Shown here one piece after another: positions 36,991-47,869 of a stretch of 64,000 bases of DNA. A program made the position numbers and the translations under genes. The DNA lies in the NCBI GenBank assembly GCA_017311185.1, contig JAESUZ010002613.1:248001-312000 (forward strand), given 5' to 3'. Origin of the DNA: Proteles cristata cristata (taxonomy: Eukaryota; Chordata; Mammalia; Carnivora; Hyaenidae). Each line of letters opens with the position of its first letter. The stretch's first letter is position 1. Under the pieces are notes generated by a model. That model was not told the origin of the DNA, did not search any database, and saw nothing but the letters and a program-made list of their open reading frames with translations.

Positions 36991-37164
36991 TGAGAGCATA
37001 TAAAGTTTTCAATCAACAGTAGCAGATTATCAGTATTATCAGTGCATTAGACATTTATATACTGCATGTTTCATTTTATTCTCCCTCCTCTTACTCCTTA
37101 TTCATTTTAATTTTTAGCCAATTTTTTCATTCAAAAAAATCTTTATTAAGAACTATTTTGTAGA

Positions 37165-37363
37165 CACACCTGGGGGGCTCAGTCAGTTAAGTACAGACTC
37201 TTGATTTCAACTCAGGTCATGATCTCATGGTTCATGGGTTCATGGTTCTCAAGACCCACATTGGGATCCATGCTGATAGCATGCAGCCTGCTTGGAATGC
37301 TCTCTCTTCTTCTCTGGGCTATTACCCCTCCCTCCAACAAATAAATAAAATTAAAAAAAAAAA
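37165..37363 (+). mobile_element. SINEC, sense, rearranged body
   Basis: Duplication aagaactattttgtaga (37148-37164) and aagaactattatgtaga (37364-37380). The B-box side contains a short duplicated ggttcatgggttcatggttc. Confidence 0.92.
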
Positions 37364-37764
37364 AAGAACTATTATGTAGATGGCATTGTGCAATGCACTA
37401 GGAAAATGAAGACAAATAAGATAAGACATATCATCAAGGTCTTTTTCTTCCCTATGATTCTTCTTTCTTCTCCAATCCACCCATAACCAAACAAACTTTA
37501 ACATCATAAATATACAGTGTTCTGTGTTATACTGTGTTAGTGGTAGAGCTAAGTAATTTTACTTTTAAAAAACTCTACATGATATAATTCTGTGTCTAAT
37601 TCAAAGTTGAGATGGAAAAAATGTTTATGTATGCTGTGCCAAAGGCAACCAATGGCAATGGTAAAAAACACAACTTGTACTCAAATCCCCACTATATAGG
37701 AGATATAGTCATATCCTGATATAGGGCCATATATAGACGGGAGCCATCCAGTGAACAGAATTAC

Positions 37765-37905
37765 AAATGTTTCACAGAATGGCAGATACAATCCTCTTAT
37801 CTTACATAAGACACCTTACACTGAGATCTAGAGGTAAGCAACTTGTCCCAGGTCATTACATGTGTTAGTAACAAGTTTGGTACTGGAACCCAAACTCTGA
37901 AAATG
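37765..37905 (-). mobile_element. MIR-like fragment, antisense
   Basis: aagcaacttgtcccaggtca ... tactggaacccaaactctg. Confidence 0.55.
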
Positions 37906-38459
37906 TTTAAGTACTTAAAGTCCTTGCAATATGCTGCAGAGGGACACAAATATGACAGTGAAAAACCTTAAAATTAATTTTTACTGAAATTACATTTTAG
38001 CATTAACTAGTAAAACATTGAGAGCTATTAGAAAAATAGTGTTAGATTTAATATCACTATCAAAAAGAGAAGATACTTGCAAAATCTAAAAGGATGCATT
38101 CGCTATTATATCGTCTCCTCCACAACTTACCAAAAAACAAAATAGCACAGGAAAAAAATAACAGAAATAGCTTATATGCTTTTCATTACGTATCAGTCTT
38201 GTGTAATAGAAAATTGTTTCAAACAAGGAAATAGTTCATTTCTTTGCCTTATTTATAAGTGTATTAAATTATATACCACTGATAAAAAGACATATATGTA
38301 CCGTTTATGTAACTGAAAAGTTCATAAAGATTTTCATATTTTACAAAATAACTATTTTAGGTATGCTAAGTGTGATTTAAATATTTTATTCTGTGTGGAG
38401 AGGGGGTAGGTTAAAGACACATACATTAAGAAACTACAAGATAAGATAAAAATATTTAC

Positions 38460-38655
38460 CCTTTATTGGGTGAAGTGATATAAACTGTGCTATTTAAGCC
38501 CTTTACACATACCAGCTCATTTCACAACAAATCTGTAAGATGAATGGTGTAATTATCCCCATCTTGTTGATTATAAAAATAGATGTTTAGAATTACTCAG
38601 GTAATGAGAGACACAATTTATTCTCAAACTTGTATGGTATCTGATCTCTATCAAG
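38460..38655 (-). mobile_element. MIR, antisense
   Basis: tatttaagccctttacacat ... taattatccccatcttgttg ... actcaggtaatgagag. Confidence 0.72.
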
Positions 38656-38673
38656 TTCCTGACTCTCCATAAT

Positions 38674-38890
38674 CTTTAAAAACAATTTTTTTAATAGTTT
38701 ATTTATTTTTGAGACAGAGCACGAGTGGGGGAGGGGCAGAGAGAGAGAGACACACACACACAGAATCCGAAACAGGCTCCAGGCTCTGAGCTGTCAGCAC
38801 AGAGCCTGATGCGGGGCTCAAACCCACAAACTGTGAGATCTGACCTAAGCTGAAGTCAGACGCTTAACTGACTGAGCCACCCAGACACAT
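38674..38890 (-). mobile_element. SINEC, antisense
   Basis: Perfect duplication ctgactctccataat at 38659-38673 and 38891-38905. Confidence 0.94.
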
Positions 38891-39059
38891 CTGACTCTCC
38901 ATAATTTAGATCAAAGTGACTTCATCATATCTAAGGGATGGACTGCATGATCACTAAGACCCCTCCTGGCATTGATTCCTGGTTAAAAACAGAAATCAGT
39001 TCAGAAGTCATATAATATTTGTAACATATACTCCAGGTCTTAAGGGGAAAGCCATCAAT

Positions 39060-39125
39060 AGATGAACTAATTAATAAGAAGAGGAGAAGAGGGGGAAAAA
39101 TAAGAAGAGGAGGAGGAAAAGAACA
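39060..39125. repeat. Purine-rich low-complexity
   Basis: Nearly pure A/G with aagaagaggagaagaggggg and aagaagaggaggaggaaaag. Confidence 0.85.
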
Positions 39126-39509
39126 ATATTTTACTAGACATTAGGGTCACCATGACATGTGACATGAGTGGGAAAGGAGAACCTAGAGTAGGAAATGAAA
39201 GTAGAGCTGTAACACAAATAAAAACAGCTTAGCCCACTGATGGGATTGCTTCACAGCAGGCAAGGAAAGAGCTGTAGGAAGGTTTTGCAGAAGTCGGTGG
39301 CCATTAACTTAATGCTGCGACAAGATGCAGAGTTCTAACATAAACATCAGTCAGTAGCTAAATAGGAATAATTAAGTACAGATGACTGACCACTAAATTT
39401 CTAGAAGAGGCTTACCACAACTGTCATGCATTTGGATCAATCTGAAATGATAACACTATGAGAGTGTGGTTTTAGGACAGAGTGGGGAAGAAAGAGCATT
39501 ACTCTATTA

Positions 39510-40100
39510 CTTTCCTTAAGTTCCTACCATGTTCCAGGCACTGTGCATGCGTTTTCATGTGTTACCATATTTAGCCCTCACAACAACTTTGGCAGAAATG
39601 ATGGTTAATTCTACATGTAAACTTGGCTGGGCTATAGGGCTGGGATATTTGGTCAAACATTATGGTTGTTTCTATGATGGTGTTTTTTTAGACAGGATTA
39701 ACAGTTAAATAATGGACTTTGAACAAAGTAGATTTACCCTCCATAATGTGGGTGGACCTCATTCAACCAGGTGAAGGCCTGAATAGCAAAAAAAAAAAAA
39801 AAAAAAGACTAAGCTCTCCTAAGCAAGAAGGAAGTGTGCAAGCAGGCTCTCTTAGTCTCAAATTGCAACTCATCTCTGGATGTCCAGCCTGACAGCCTCC
39901 CCTATAGACTTTGAACTAATTCACATGAGCTAATTCCTTAAAATAAATCTCTGTGAAACAAGAGATATACAGACACCCACAGACACATTCTATTGGTTCT
40001 GCGTCTGTAGAGAAGTCTGACTAATACAGTGAATGATACTTCCTAACTCACCACTGAGGAAAATGAGAGCCTCAAGGGATTCATTCTCTTTTCCCAGTAC
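39510..40100 (-). mobile_element. MIR, antisense, split by the MLT2 LTR
   Basis: Left part ttccaggcactgtgcatgcg ... ctcacaacaactttgg; right part ccactgaggaaaatgagag. The LTR at 39599-40028 lies between. Confidence 0.7.
39599..40028 (+). mobile_element. MLT2-type (ERVL) solo LTR
   Basis: Begins TGATGGTTAATTCTACATGT, contains ggatatttggtcaaacatta and an aataaatctctgtg polyadenylation-type segment, and ends ctgactaataca. It interrupts a minus-strand MIR (39510-39598 and 40029-40100). A 19-base A run lies at 39788-39806. No viral coding region adjoins it. Confidence 0.8.
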
Positions 40101-40479
40101 ATCCCATAGTAAAATGTCCTCAGGACTCAAATTCTACTCTGATGGGCTTAGGGTAAGTGGTGAAGAGTAATGAGAAGTAGGGAAACCTTGTAACCACAAG
40201 CCAAGGATTCCAAGGAGCCCCTTACAACACTGGAATCACACATGTACCCAAAGCCCAGATGTGACCAAGTGAGGTACTATCCCTTGTTTGGTCTCCTGAT
40301 TTAGTTACTTCGTATAAAAGAAATTAAATATTCCTACAAAATCAACAACATTTGAAGATTCTGAAAGAAGAGGAAAAACAGTTAGTAAAGAATAGAAGTA
40401 AAAAATGAAAAGAAAAATAAAAACTGATTTGTGTCATTTAAATGATGGCAGATTTTGCCTTATTTGGGGTTTTTTTTGG

Positions 40480-40740
40480 ATAGTCATTCATTCACTCCCT
40501 CAATGAATATGTATTTTGTACTTTATCTTTTTTGTGGGCCCTTCTGGGTACTAGAGTGTGTTGTCTAGGTATGGGGGACACACCAAAATAGTAAGTGTGC
40601 AGAGTGGAAAAGAATCAACTAAGTTGCCCTAAAGTCAAGAACACTTCACAGAAGAGGGGACAGTTCATTTGGGATACAGGTTTGACTTTAACTTTAGGAG
40701 AAGAGAGATAGTATGCCAGGTAGAACTTCTGAGCACTGTA
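40480..40740 (-). mobile_element. L2-like relic, antisense
   Basis: tcattcattcactccctcaa ... tctgggtactagagtg ... acacttcacagaagagg. Confidence 0.5.
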
Positions 40741-40919
40741 AAATTCAATTGAGTCTACATTCTATGTTGCTGAAAGTATATGTGTGTGTTGGGGGGCAAA
40801 GGGGAGGGCCTTCCCTAAGGCATTTTTACCCAGACTATTCATGGACCTTAGGTTCATAAAAGGATATCTGGGAATAGCTTGGTCAACTGGACAGATATAA
40901 TTACAGAAAAGAAAAATCA

Positions 40920-41142
40920 GGGGGCACCTGGGTGGCTCAGTCGGTTAAGCATCCGATTTTGGCTCAGGTTATGATCTCATGGTTCGTGGGTTCAAGCCTC
41001 GCATCGGGCTCTGTGCTGACAGCTAGCTCAGAGCCTGAAGCCTGTTTCAGATTCTGTGCCTTCCTCTCTCTCTGACCCTCCCCTGCTCACACTCGCTCCC
41101 TCGCTCTCTCTCAGAAATAAATATTTAAAAAAATTTTTTTAA
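40920..41142 (+). mobile_element. SINEC, sense, young subtype
   Basis: Perfect duplication agaaaagaaaaatca at 40905-40919 and 41143-41157. Confidence 0.94.
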
Positions 41143-42059
41143 AGAAAAGAAAAATCATTACAAGGTTTGATAAAAATTAAACCTTGAATAAAAACTGAGC
41201 CTTACAATTGTAATAATAATGCTTATTATTAAAAGGCATAAAAGCACACTGAAACTAAAATTACTCTCCAACTGGAATTTAAATAAAAACTTAAAAAAAG
41301 AAAAAAAATAAAAGGCATATAAATATTTAATGTGCTTTAACTAAAAAGAAAAAAAATCAAGTTGAGTTTAAATAGACATAGTCCCAACTAAAAATCTACA
41401 TTCCAAAATTGGTAACTACTATAACCATTATTATGCAATAAATACATATATGGAAGTTTCTCAAAAAAAATGAAATGAGAAAGTAATCTATAATGAAGGG
41501 ATATAAATTAAGTGTTCACAGATATTTTAGTCTCTTCCGCCTTTTGTTCTTTTTCTGCTGCTAGTTCTCTTTTTCACCATTTTTAAAGAGATTTCAGACA
41601 CTCATTCCAATAGTTTCCCTTCAATTTTACTTTACTGATGAAACTGTGCAAAGAGTTGTATACAAAATCCCAATATATAAAACACACCAAAGCATAAAGT
41701 TCAGGCTCAAAGATGTCAGGGAGATAGAGGTTACTGGAGCACCCTATAGTGGCCTCCACCCACCATGTCTTTGACACAGCTTCCCAAAGAGCCCTAAATT
41801 TTCCTCAGTACAGTGTGTAACAGGTCATTCCTTGTTCAAACCTCTCCATTTATAAATGAGTAAGCCGTAGCCTAGAGAGTGAATTTAAGTGAGCTACTTG
41901 AGAAAAACCAACTTCCTGGTATCTCTGCTGAAATTAAATGCTTTTTCTTCCTCAGAAACTCTAATTTAAATTTCAAGGTTAAAAATCATTTCAGTTACAA
42001 ATTCATGCACTCTCTCTATCCTATTCAAAGTCAATTCATATTGACATAGGTCAATAACC

Positions 42060-42268
42060 CCAACTTTAATAAGTGTCTACTCACAGTCAGATACTCTGCT
42101 AGGAACATGTTATCTGTTTTCATTTAACCACCACCAAAAATCCCCAAATCAAGAAACTGGGTTCAGAGAGGTCCTGTAACCTTCCCAATGTCAGAGCTAG
42201 CAGAGTGGAATGCTGATCTATTCTACTCCAAAAGCCAAATCTCAGACTCTTGCATTCTTTCTAATCCA
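42060..42268 (-). mobile_element. MIR, antisense
   Basis: actctgctaggaacatgtta ... gaaactgggttcagagaggt ... ctgtaaccttcccaatgtca. Confidence 0.72.
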
Positions 42269-42536
42269 AAACTTTTCTGAATCTTTGCCTACCTTTACAC
42301 AGGCTCCCAGAAAGACGGAACTGTAAGGGATCCTGTCATTTCACACAGGATGTACTTTTCCATCCAGACTTGTGGAGTGTCTCCGGCTTCAGGCAAACAC
42401 AAAGGCATCAAGCCTACTTTAAACTCAACCTTCAGAACCACAGAGATGCTAACCCCTAGTCCTATGCCCAACATCAAATCTAGACATAACTCTAGAACTT
42501 CCTTTACAAGCATGGGTTACATAAATGTTCAGTCTT

Positions 42537-42750
42537 TTTTTTTTTTAATATGTTTATTTATTTCTAGGAGAGAGAGACAGCGTGAGCAGGGGAGGGTCAG
42601 AGAGAGAGGGAGTCACAGACTGAAACAGGCTCCAGGCTCTGAGCTGGCAGTCGGCACAGAGCCCGACCCGGGGCTCGAACCCACGAACCGCGAGATCATG
42701 ACCTAAGCAAAAGTCGGACGCTTAACCGACTAAGCCACCCAGGCGCCCCC
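42537..42750 (-). mobile_element. SINEC, antisense, very young
   Basis: Perfect 16-base duplication ataaatgttcagtctt (42521-42536 and 42751-42766), near-consensus body including cgaacccacgaaccgcgaga. Confidence 0.95.
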
Positions 42751-42796
42751 ATAAATGTTCAGTCTTATGGAAAACAGGAAAACTTAAAAACCTCTT

Positions 42797-42985
42797 TTTT
42801 AAAAAATTTATTTATTTTTTAGAGTGAGGGAGGAGCAGAAAGAGAGAGATGGAGAGAGAGAATCCCAAGCAAGCTCCATGCTGTCAGCACAGTGCCTGAT
42901 GTGGGGCTCCATCTCAAACCTGAGATCATGACCTGAGCTGAAATCAAGAATCAGAGGCTTAATGGACTGAGCCACCCAGGTGCCC
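42797..42985 (-). mobile_element. SINEC, antisense
   Basis: aaaaaatttatttatttttt end, head ccacccaggtgcccc; body shortened around 42905-42915. Confidence 0.88.
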
Positions 42986-43379
42986 CAAGGAAAGGTCAAC
43001 AACTCTCAATGAAAGGGCTACAAAATCAACTTTGAGCTGAGCATGGGAGGACAGACTGGTGTTTTAGGCTGAATACTCAATATTATCTAATAAGATATTG
43101 GAATTGTGTATTTGGGGGTTCCTTTGGGACAAAGGATGGTTGTCACCACGGAGTAGGAGCCAGAGTTGGCATTAAATCATTTTAATTTGACGTGAAGTCA
43201 GGGGAATTTAAATTAGGGCACTTTCTGGGAGCAGGAGTTGAATGACTATCACAGCCAATTACGGGAGAAGCGTGTGGAGCCAGGGTTGATAATAAAGCAT
43301 GGTAATGGGAGGAGAGATTTTAAACAGAACTGGGACTTGGTGCCACCCTCTGGAAACTGTGGGTCAAAGACTGGACAAG

Positions 43380-43840
43380 TCCTAGACACTAGAGGTCTGA
43401 AACTCCGTGTGGGCTCCGGTGCCTCAGCTCGGGTGCGTTAGGCCCGGACTGAGAAGCCCCCGTCTACCCGCCACGCCCGCCCCGCCTCGCCTTACCTTCT
43501 GTTGGAGGTAGTGAACCGTGTACTTCACAGGTACAGCAGGGCGGGCTGTGAAGCTGGCTGACCTGTGCAGGTTGCTGAGAGCCCTCAGGGCCAGCGGTAC
43601 AGGGATGGCCGCCCGGGCGGTCAGGAAAGCCAAGAGCAGGAGCAGGACCGTGCGGCACCCCATGGCCAGGCTGGCAGCTGCAGTGCGAGTGGGAGCGAGA
43701 CCCGCAGCTGCAGGGAGCTGGAGTCCGGAGCTCCACCCACCGCTGATAGGCTCCTCCCCCGTGAAACCCAAAGCCACTCCGCCCCACAGCAATACCGCCC
43801 AAATCTGGTCACCCAAACCACACCGCCCGCGTCCCAGAGG
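43380..43840. promoter_or_regulatory. PRCP: CpG-rich PRCP promoter and first exon
   Basis: Local CpG density rises sharply here against an AT-rich background. On the minus strand upstream of the ATG there are GC-box/KLF-like CCGCCCC and CACACCGCCC motifs (within 43775-43835) and a CTCCTCCCCC run at 43750-43760. No TATA box is seen, typical of a housekeeping lysosomal gene. The transcription start cannot be fixed from sequence alone. Confidence 0.65.
43496..43663 (-). CDS. PRCP: PRCP coding exon 1 (signal peptide, propeptide, mature N-terminus)
   Basis: PRCP is a lysosomal serine carboxypeptidase of the S28 family that removes C-terminal residues after proline (angiotensin II, des-Arg9-bradykinin, alpha-MSH). 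This exon encodes 56 residues starting MGCRTVLLLLLAFLTARAAI, a clear signal peptide, then a poorly conserved propeptide, and ends at LQQK, matching the start of the mammalian protein. The start was chosen because it has a strong Kozak context (gccATGG) and begins the hydrophobic leader. The donor reads AGAAG|GTAAG at 43496/43495 and the exon ends in phase 0. The human glycosylation sequon at about residue 47 (NYS) reads KYT here. The reading frame stays open upstream to an ATG at 43849. Identity is from recognition of the protein; an alignment was not run. Confidence 0.93.
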
Positions 43841-44064
43841 GCGCCGCAACTTTTTAGTTTCCTCTCGTGCATTCCCCCTCTTTGGAGTCCACTTTCATTG
43901 CGATCACACTCCAAGTCGGCCCTTCCCATCCCAGGACCCCCTCCTAACTGACTGCCGGAATCCCATCCTTTCCTTGAGCGCTCCCCAAGCCCACCTTTCC
44001 CTGCCATGCCCTGTCTGCCTTAATTCCACTGCCACACCCCTTACCCTCCGCAAACCCCATGTAA

Positions 44065-44325
44065 TGGTGATAATAATAGCTACCATGACAATTTATTGAG
44101 CGTTCTTTACATGTCACTATATCACTGGGCATAATGGCACACACATCGACTCATTTAACTCAAACATCGCAGCAATCTCGTGTCCTGTATGATTGCTACT
44201 CCCATTTACAGATGGAGAAACTGAGACTCCAAGAGGTGTGGGGGACTTGCACTGGGTGACTCAAGAGACAATGGAGCAGAGCTTCGCAGACCACTCGGTC
44301 TGGCTCCTGGCACCCCACTTCCATT
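44065..44325 (-). mobile_element. MIR between the two divergent promoters
   Basis: aatttattgagcgttcttta ... cccatttacagatggagaaa ... ctgagactccaagag ... gtctggctcctggcacc: a fairly complete inverted MIR. Confidence 0.82.
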
Positions 44326-44694
44326 ATGCTAGCCAACCACCTCCTGTGGTACTCTCTGTTCATGAATCACCCCAAACCTCTATGTTGGCCACATAGCCCA
44401 TCCCATAACGGGAGTCGCCAGGGCCCAGGTAGCCCCCGAATCCCGCTTGGTCCTGGGCCCTTCTCTCAGAATACGTCCTCTTTCGTCTCCCAGCTCCGGG
44501 TAGCCTCCCTTCCGTCTTCACCGCGCCGCCAACCCCTTCGCCCAGCTTCCACTCCTCCTTCCAGTCACCCTGCTGAACCCGGATCGAAGGGGCGCTACCA
44601 CCCTTTCTTGGGATTCCTACACTAACAGCAAAAGCAAACTTCATAGACTGTGCCACTACCCCACCAGTCAGGGAAGAACATTCGCCAACCCCCA

Positions 44695-44960
44695 CCTCTC
44701 TACCCCCAGTTTGACGAAAATGGTCGTTCCCAAAATGCTAGCGGAAAGCAGCGTTCAATCTCCACCCTCCGAGGCGCCTTCTTCTGATTGGCTCTGAAGA
44801 ACCAAGGCCGAGCGTCACTTCCGGCGGAAAAGGGCGCGGGAGATTCGATTGGAAGGCGTTTGGCTTGTCGCTAAGTCCTGGCGGCCTGCGCCACCGAGCG
44901 TCGCCCGGGCAGGTCTCGGTTCTCTGTCTCAGGTGAGTAGTTGTGGGAAGAGTCTTGGGG
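44695..44960 (+). promoter_or_regulatory. DDIAS: CpG-rich DDIAS promoter
   Basis: TATA-less CpG-rich segment. Visible motifs: inverted CCAAT boxes (ATTGG) at 44787-44791 and 44848-44852, a strong ETS-type CACTTCCGG at 44816-44824, and an E2F-like GGCGCGGGA at 44833-44841. Paired CCAAT boxes about 60 bases apart plus an E2F site fit the NF-Y/E2F control common among cell-cycle and DNA-damage genes. Function is inferred from motifs only. Confidence 0.65.
44860..44932 (+). other. DDIAS: Probable noncoding exon 1 of DDIAS (5' edge uncertain)
   Basis: GC-rich stretch immediately downstream of the CCAAT/ETS/E2F cluster ending in a near-consensus donor, CTCAG|GTGAGT at 44932/44933. The next DDIAS exon has an acceptor before its ATG, so an upstream noncoding exon is required, and this is the only good donor in the CpG-rich region. 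The left edge is a guess. Confidence 0.6.
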
Positions 44961-45429
44961 CGAGCAAAGGGCGAGGCTCCTAACGAGGCCCTCAGTGTCG
45001 TTATAAATGAGACAGCATTCTGTGTTTTTGTTTTCGGGAGTTAAGTCTTTTCCGTAAAACGGTGGTCATGAGGGTAAAGAGGAAGAAGGTCGGTCATTTA
45101 AATTTTAGTGCTGATGATACCGCTCAACGACTGTTTACTCAATATTTACTGTGCCATCGAGCTAGTTACGGGTGAGCGTCCGGAACCGGTAATACGAAAT
45201 GGAAAAGTACTACTCCAGCTTTGAGGTGCTCAGAGATTATGGATTTAGCAGGCTGCTATGCCGAGGAATACGTGCTGAAAAGGGGTCTTTTCCAAACTGC
45301 TTTGACGTCCTGGAGGAAAAAGAGCTTCGCTGCACTGACCAGTGTGCTCAAACCGTGAACTGGAAGTTTTCTAGACTCCTTATATCCAGCCACTCATTAC
45401 CAGCCTCTTGAATATCTCAAATCCTTACA

Positions 45430-45860
45430 GTTCTCGCCACTTGAGTCGGTAGCTTCCCAGCAGCTCTTCTTTCAATCATGTTACTTTCCAATCCAGTCTC
45501 CACGTTTCCAGGCTAGATATAAATCACAGATCCGGTCAGGGCACTAGCCGTTCCTTGCTTTATTTGCCCTCAGGTTTAAGTCTAAACTCCTTCACATGTT
45601 TTACAGGGCCCTTCTTGTCTAGCCTTTGCCTACCTCTCTTTGTTTTTCACCAATCTAGGTCTAGGCTCCAGTCCTACGAGATGTCTTTTCTGAGTTCCTC
45701 AAATGCACCATCCCCTCTCACCTGCAGACATCTTCTAACCCCATCCCCAACGTAGCCAATTCTTGCACCTTCCTTAAGTCTCAGTTTATTAAGTCTTTTC
45801 AGTCAGGAAGCCTTTCCTGACCCTGCAAGATTGGTAGTTACTCTGTAGATAGTTTTAAGT
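45430..45860 (+). mobile_element. L2-like relic, sense
   Basis: gtctaaactccttcacatgt, tttacagggcccttcttgtc, gtcaggaagcctttcctgac: the L2 3' pattern in order. Confidence 0.65.
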
Positions 45861-46017
45861 GCCTCCCTCTGCCAAGAATTGCTAAGTACTGAGATTACAA
45901 TGGTAAACAGGTTAGATTCTTTACCTAATGAAACTTAAACCTTTTATACATGGAGTTAAGGATAACAGGGGAACCTGTTGGAGTTAGGTTGCTTTGGGAA
46001 GACCCCCCTGAGGTCTT

Positions 46018-46237
46018 TTGTTGTTGTTGTTGTTGTAATGTTTTATTTATTTTTGAGAGAGAGACAGAGACAGTGTGAGCAGGGGAGAGTCAGAGAGAGA
46101 GGGAGCCACAGAATCTGAAGACAGGCTCCAGGCTCTGAGCTGTCAGCACAGAGCCCCACGCAGGGCTCGAACCCACTAACGTGAGATCATGACCTGAGCT
46201 GAAGTCAGAAGCTTAACCGACTGAGCCACCCAGACGC
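46018..46237 (-). mobile_element. SINEC, antisense, (TTG)n tail
   Basis: Tail is a (TTG)n run at 46018-46035; duplication cccctgaggtctt on both sides. Confidence 0.92.
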
Positions 46238-46239
46238 CC

Positions 46240-46675
46240 CCCTGAGGTCTTAAAAAACAATTCAGCCAAGCAAATTTATTTGAGGATCGATTTACCTTTA
46301 TTAAATAATTCAGGCAGCATCTTACCTAGCAAGTAGAAGGCAGCTCTGAAGAATTGTACAAAATGGAAGGTTTTTATAGGAAGGAGAGTAAGACAAGAAA
46401 GTTATTACCAAAAAAAAAAAAAAAAAAGGATTGTTCCAGGCAAGATCCCTTTCCCTCAGGGGGAAGAGCAAGGAGTCTTATACAGATTACCTTTATGGGA
46501 TGTAGAGAGCCATTGTTGGCACTGATGAGAAAATTTCATTCTGACCAATTAAGACTACATTTCCGGGGGAGGTTGAAACTACCATTAAATTTAGGTATTA
46601 AACCCAGGTTTGGGGACTCTGCCTAGATGACTCCATTTGGGGTCTGTGATTTTCTTTTTAACAAAAGAGTTGACA
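46240..46675 (-). mobile_element. Possible antisense ancient LTR relic
   Basis: Begins with caagcaaatttatttgagga (an inverted AATAAA-like segment) and reads ggtttttataggaaggagag and gatgtagagagccattgttg, a pattern I associate with mammalian LTR relics. Family not assigned. It abuts the SINE at 46018-46237. Confidence 0.4.
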
Positions 46676-46689
46676 CTTTACAAGGCCTA

Positions 46690-47130
46690 AAAGGTGAGAA
46701 TGATCCAGCTATGCAGTAGAGAAAAGGAAGAACATTCCAGAGTGAATAGATTGTGCAAAGGCCTAGAGGCAGGAAAGAGCTTGGCATTTGAGTGTTCAAG
46801 AACCTAAGAAAAGACCAGTGTTGCTGGAATATATTCAGAAAGAACAGGTGATGAGTTTGGAGAGAGGGGCAGGGACCAGATCATGTTGTAAAAAGTTAAT
46901 GCAGCAGCAGAAGAAGCAGGAGATGGTGGTTTGGGTTAAGGTGGTGGCAGAATGTAAGGGAGGGAAAGTAGAAGATGGTTTTTAGATATGGAAATAGATC
47001 CAAGGACATACTGATGATAGGTGGGACTTGAAGGAAAAATAAATGAAAGATGACTCCTAGGTATTTGACCTGACTTAAGTAGTTGGAGAGTAGTACCATT
47101 TGGTGAGATGGAGAAAACTGTAAGAATGTG
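46690..47130 (-). mobile_element. L2-like relic, antisense
   Basis: gaacattccagagtgaatag, tgtgcaaaggcctagaggca, gggaccagatcatgttgtaa are inverted L2 signatures. Confidence 0.65.
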
Positions 47131-47224
47131 ATGTCTGTCAGATCGAGTGGTGGCCTCCAGATGTGGTGAGATGATCGCATCAAAGCTGGTGGTGCAGCAC
47201 AGGTGGTAAAAAGATTCATCCAAG

Positions 47225-47540
47225 GCAGAACAAAGGAGATAGAAGTTTATTGAATATACCACAAGGGACCAGTGGGCAGGACAGCAAAGGAGAGACCATC
47301 TGCCTCAAGGCAGGGGGAATTGGGGGGACATTTTTAAAGGGGGAAGATGAGGAGGTGTGACTTCAAATGGAATTCTCCCTTTTTGGTAACTGCCTGGTGG
47401 TAAGTAGCCTGTTGGTCTGCTAGGGCCTATGGATATCTTGAGGTGGGTCACTTGCCTGTCTGTGTTTAGCCAGGTGGTCACTGTGGGCTTTTTGACCATG
47501 TTCCTTTGCTCAAGCCTGTTGTCTAAAAATGGCCTCTACA
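47225..47540 (-). mobile_element. Possible antisense LTR-like relic
   Basis: Starts agaagtttattgaatatacc (inverted polyadenylation-like signal) followed by ggacagcaaaggagagacca. This shape is LTR-like, but I cannot name the family. Confidence 0.3.
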
Positions 47541-47869
47541 AAGAAGTTTGAGAGGAAACTAAGAATTCAAGCTTTTTACCTATTGAAACTTGAGATGTCA
47601 ATGAAATATCAAGAATAATTGGCTCTTTGGTAAGCAGTTGAAATATGGAAGTCTAGAGCTTGTAGAGATTGTATGCATGTACCTTTGTGTCACTTCATTA
47701 ATAGTTATACATTGTCTTAGTCAATAGTTTATAAATTTCTTGAACACTCTGTGTCCTTCCCTATCCCTAGAATAGTACTGCATCTATCATAAATTTAGTG
47801 GACATACTGTGTTGTACTCATTAAGATTTTCTTGGGTAGTGTTTTGAATTTTTTGTTGTTGCTTTGGGT

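Larger units (their letters stand above)
4087..43495 (-). other. PRCP: PRCP intron 1
   Basis: Intron of about 39.4 kb from the exon 1 donor (GTAAG) to the exon 2 acceptor (ATAG). Almost all of it is repeat-derived or anonymous AT-rich sequence. Stretches longer than 300 bases with nothing recognised: 4621-5190, 5430-5940, 6045-6575, 7608-8147, 11200-12227, 12876-13290, 15470-17300, 19560-19890, 20146-20810, 21045-22100, 27690-28270, 29530-31085, 31270-32100, 32325-32985, 33430-34060, 34480-35205, 35530-36600, 37910-38455, 38906-39510, 41158-42060 and 42990-43380. Confidence 0.9.

Noticed and set aside
41735..41758. Possible CTCF motif (ccctatagtggcc)
   Set aside because: The spacing within the motif is wrong by one base against the consensus.
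42350..42706. 118-codon ORF
   Set aside because: The second half is an antisense SINE; the first half has no recognisable features.
43518..44099. 193-codon plus-strand ORF across PRCP exon 1 and promoter
   Set aside because: It is antisense to a confident coding exon in GC-rich DNA, where stop codons are rare by chance, and the translation has no domain features.
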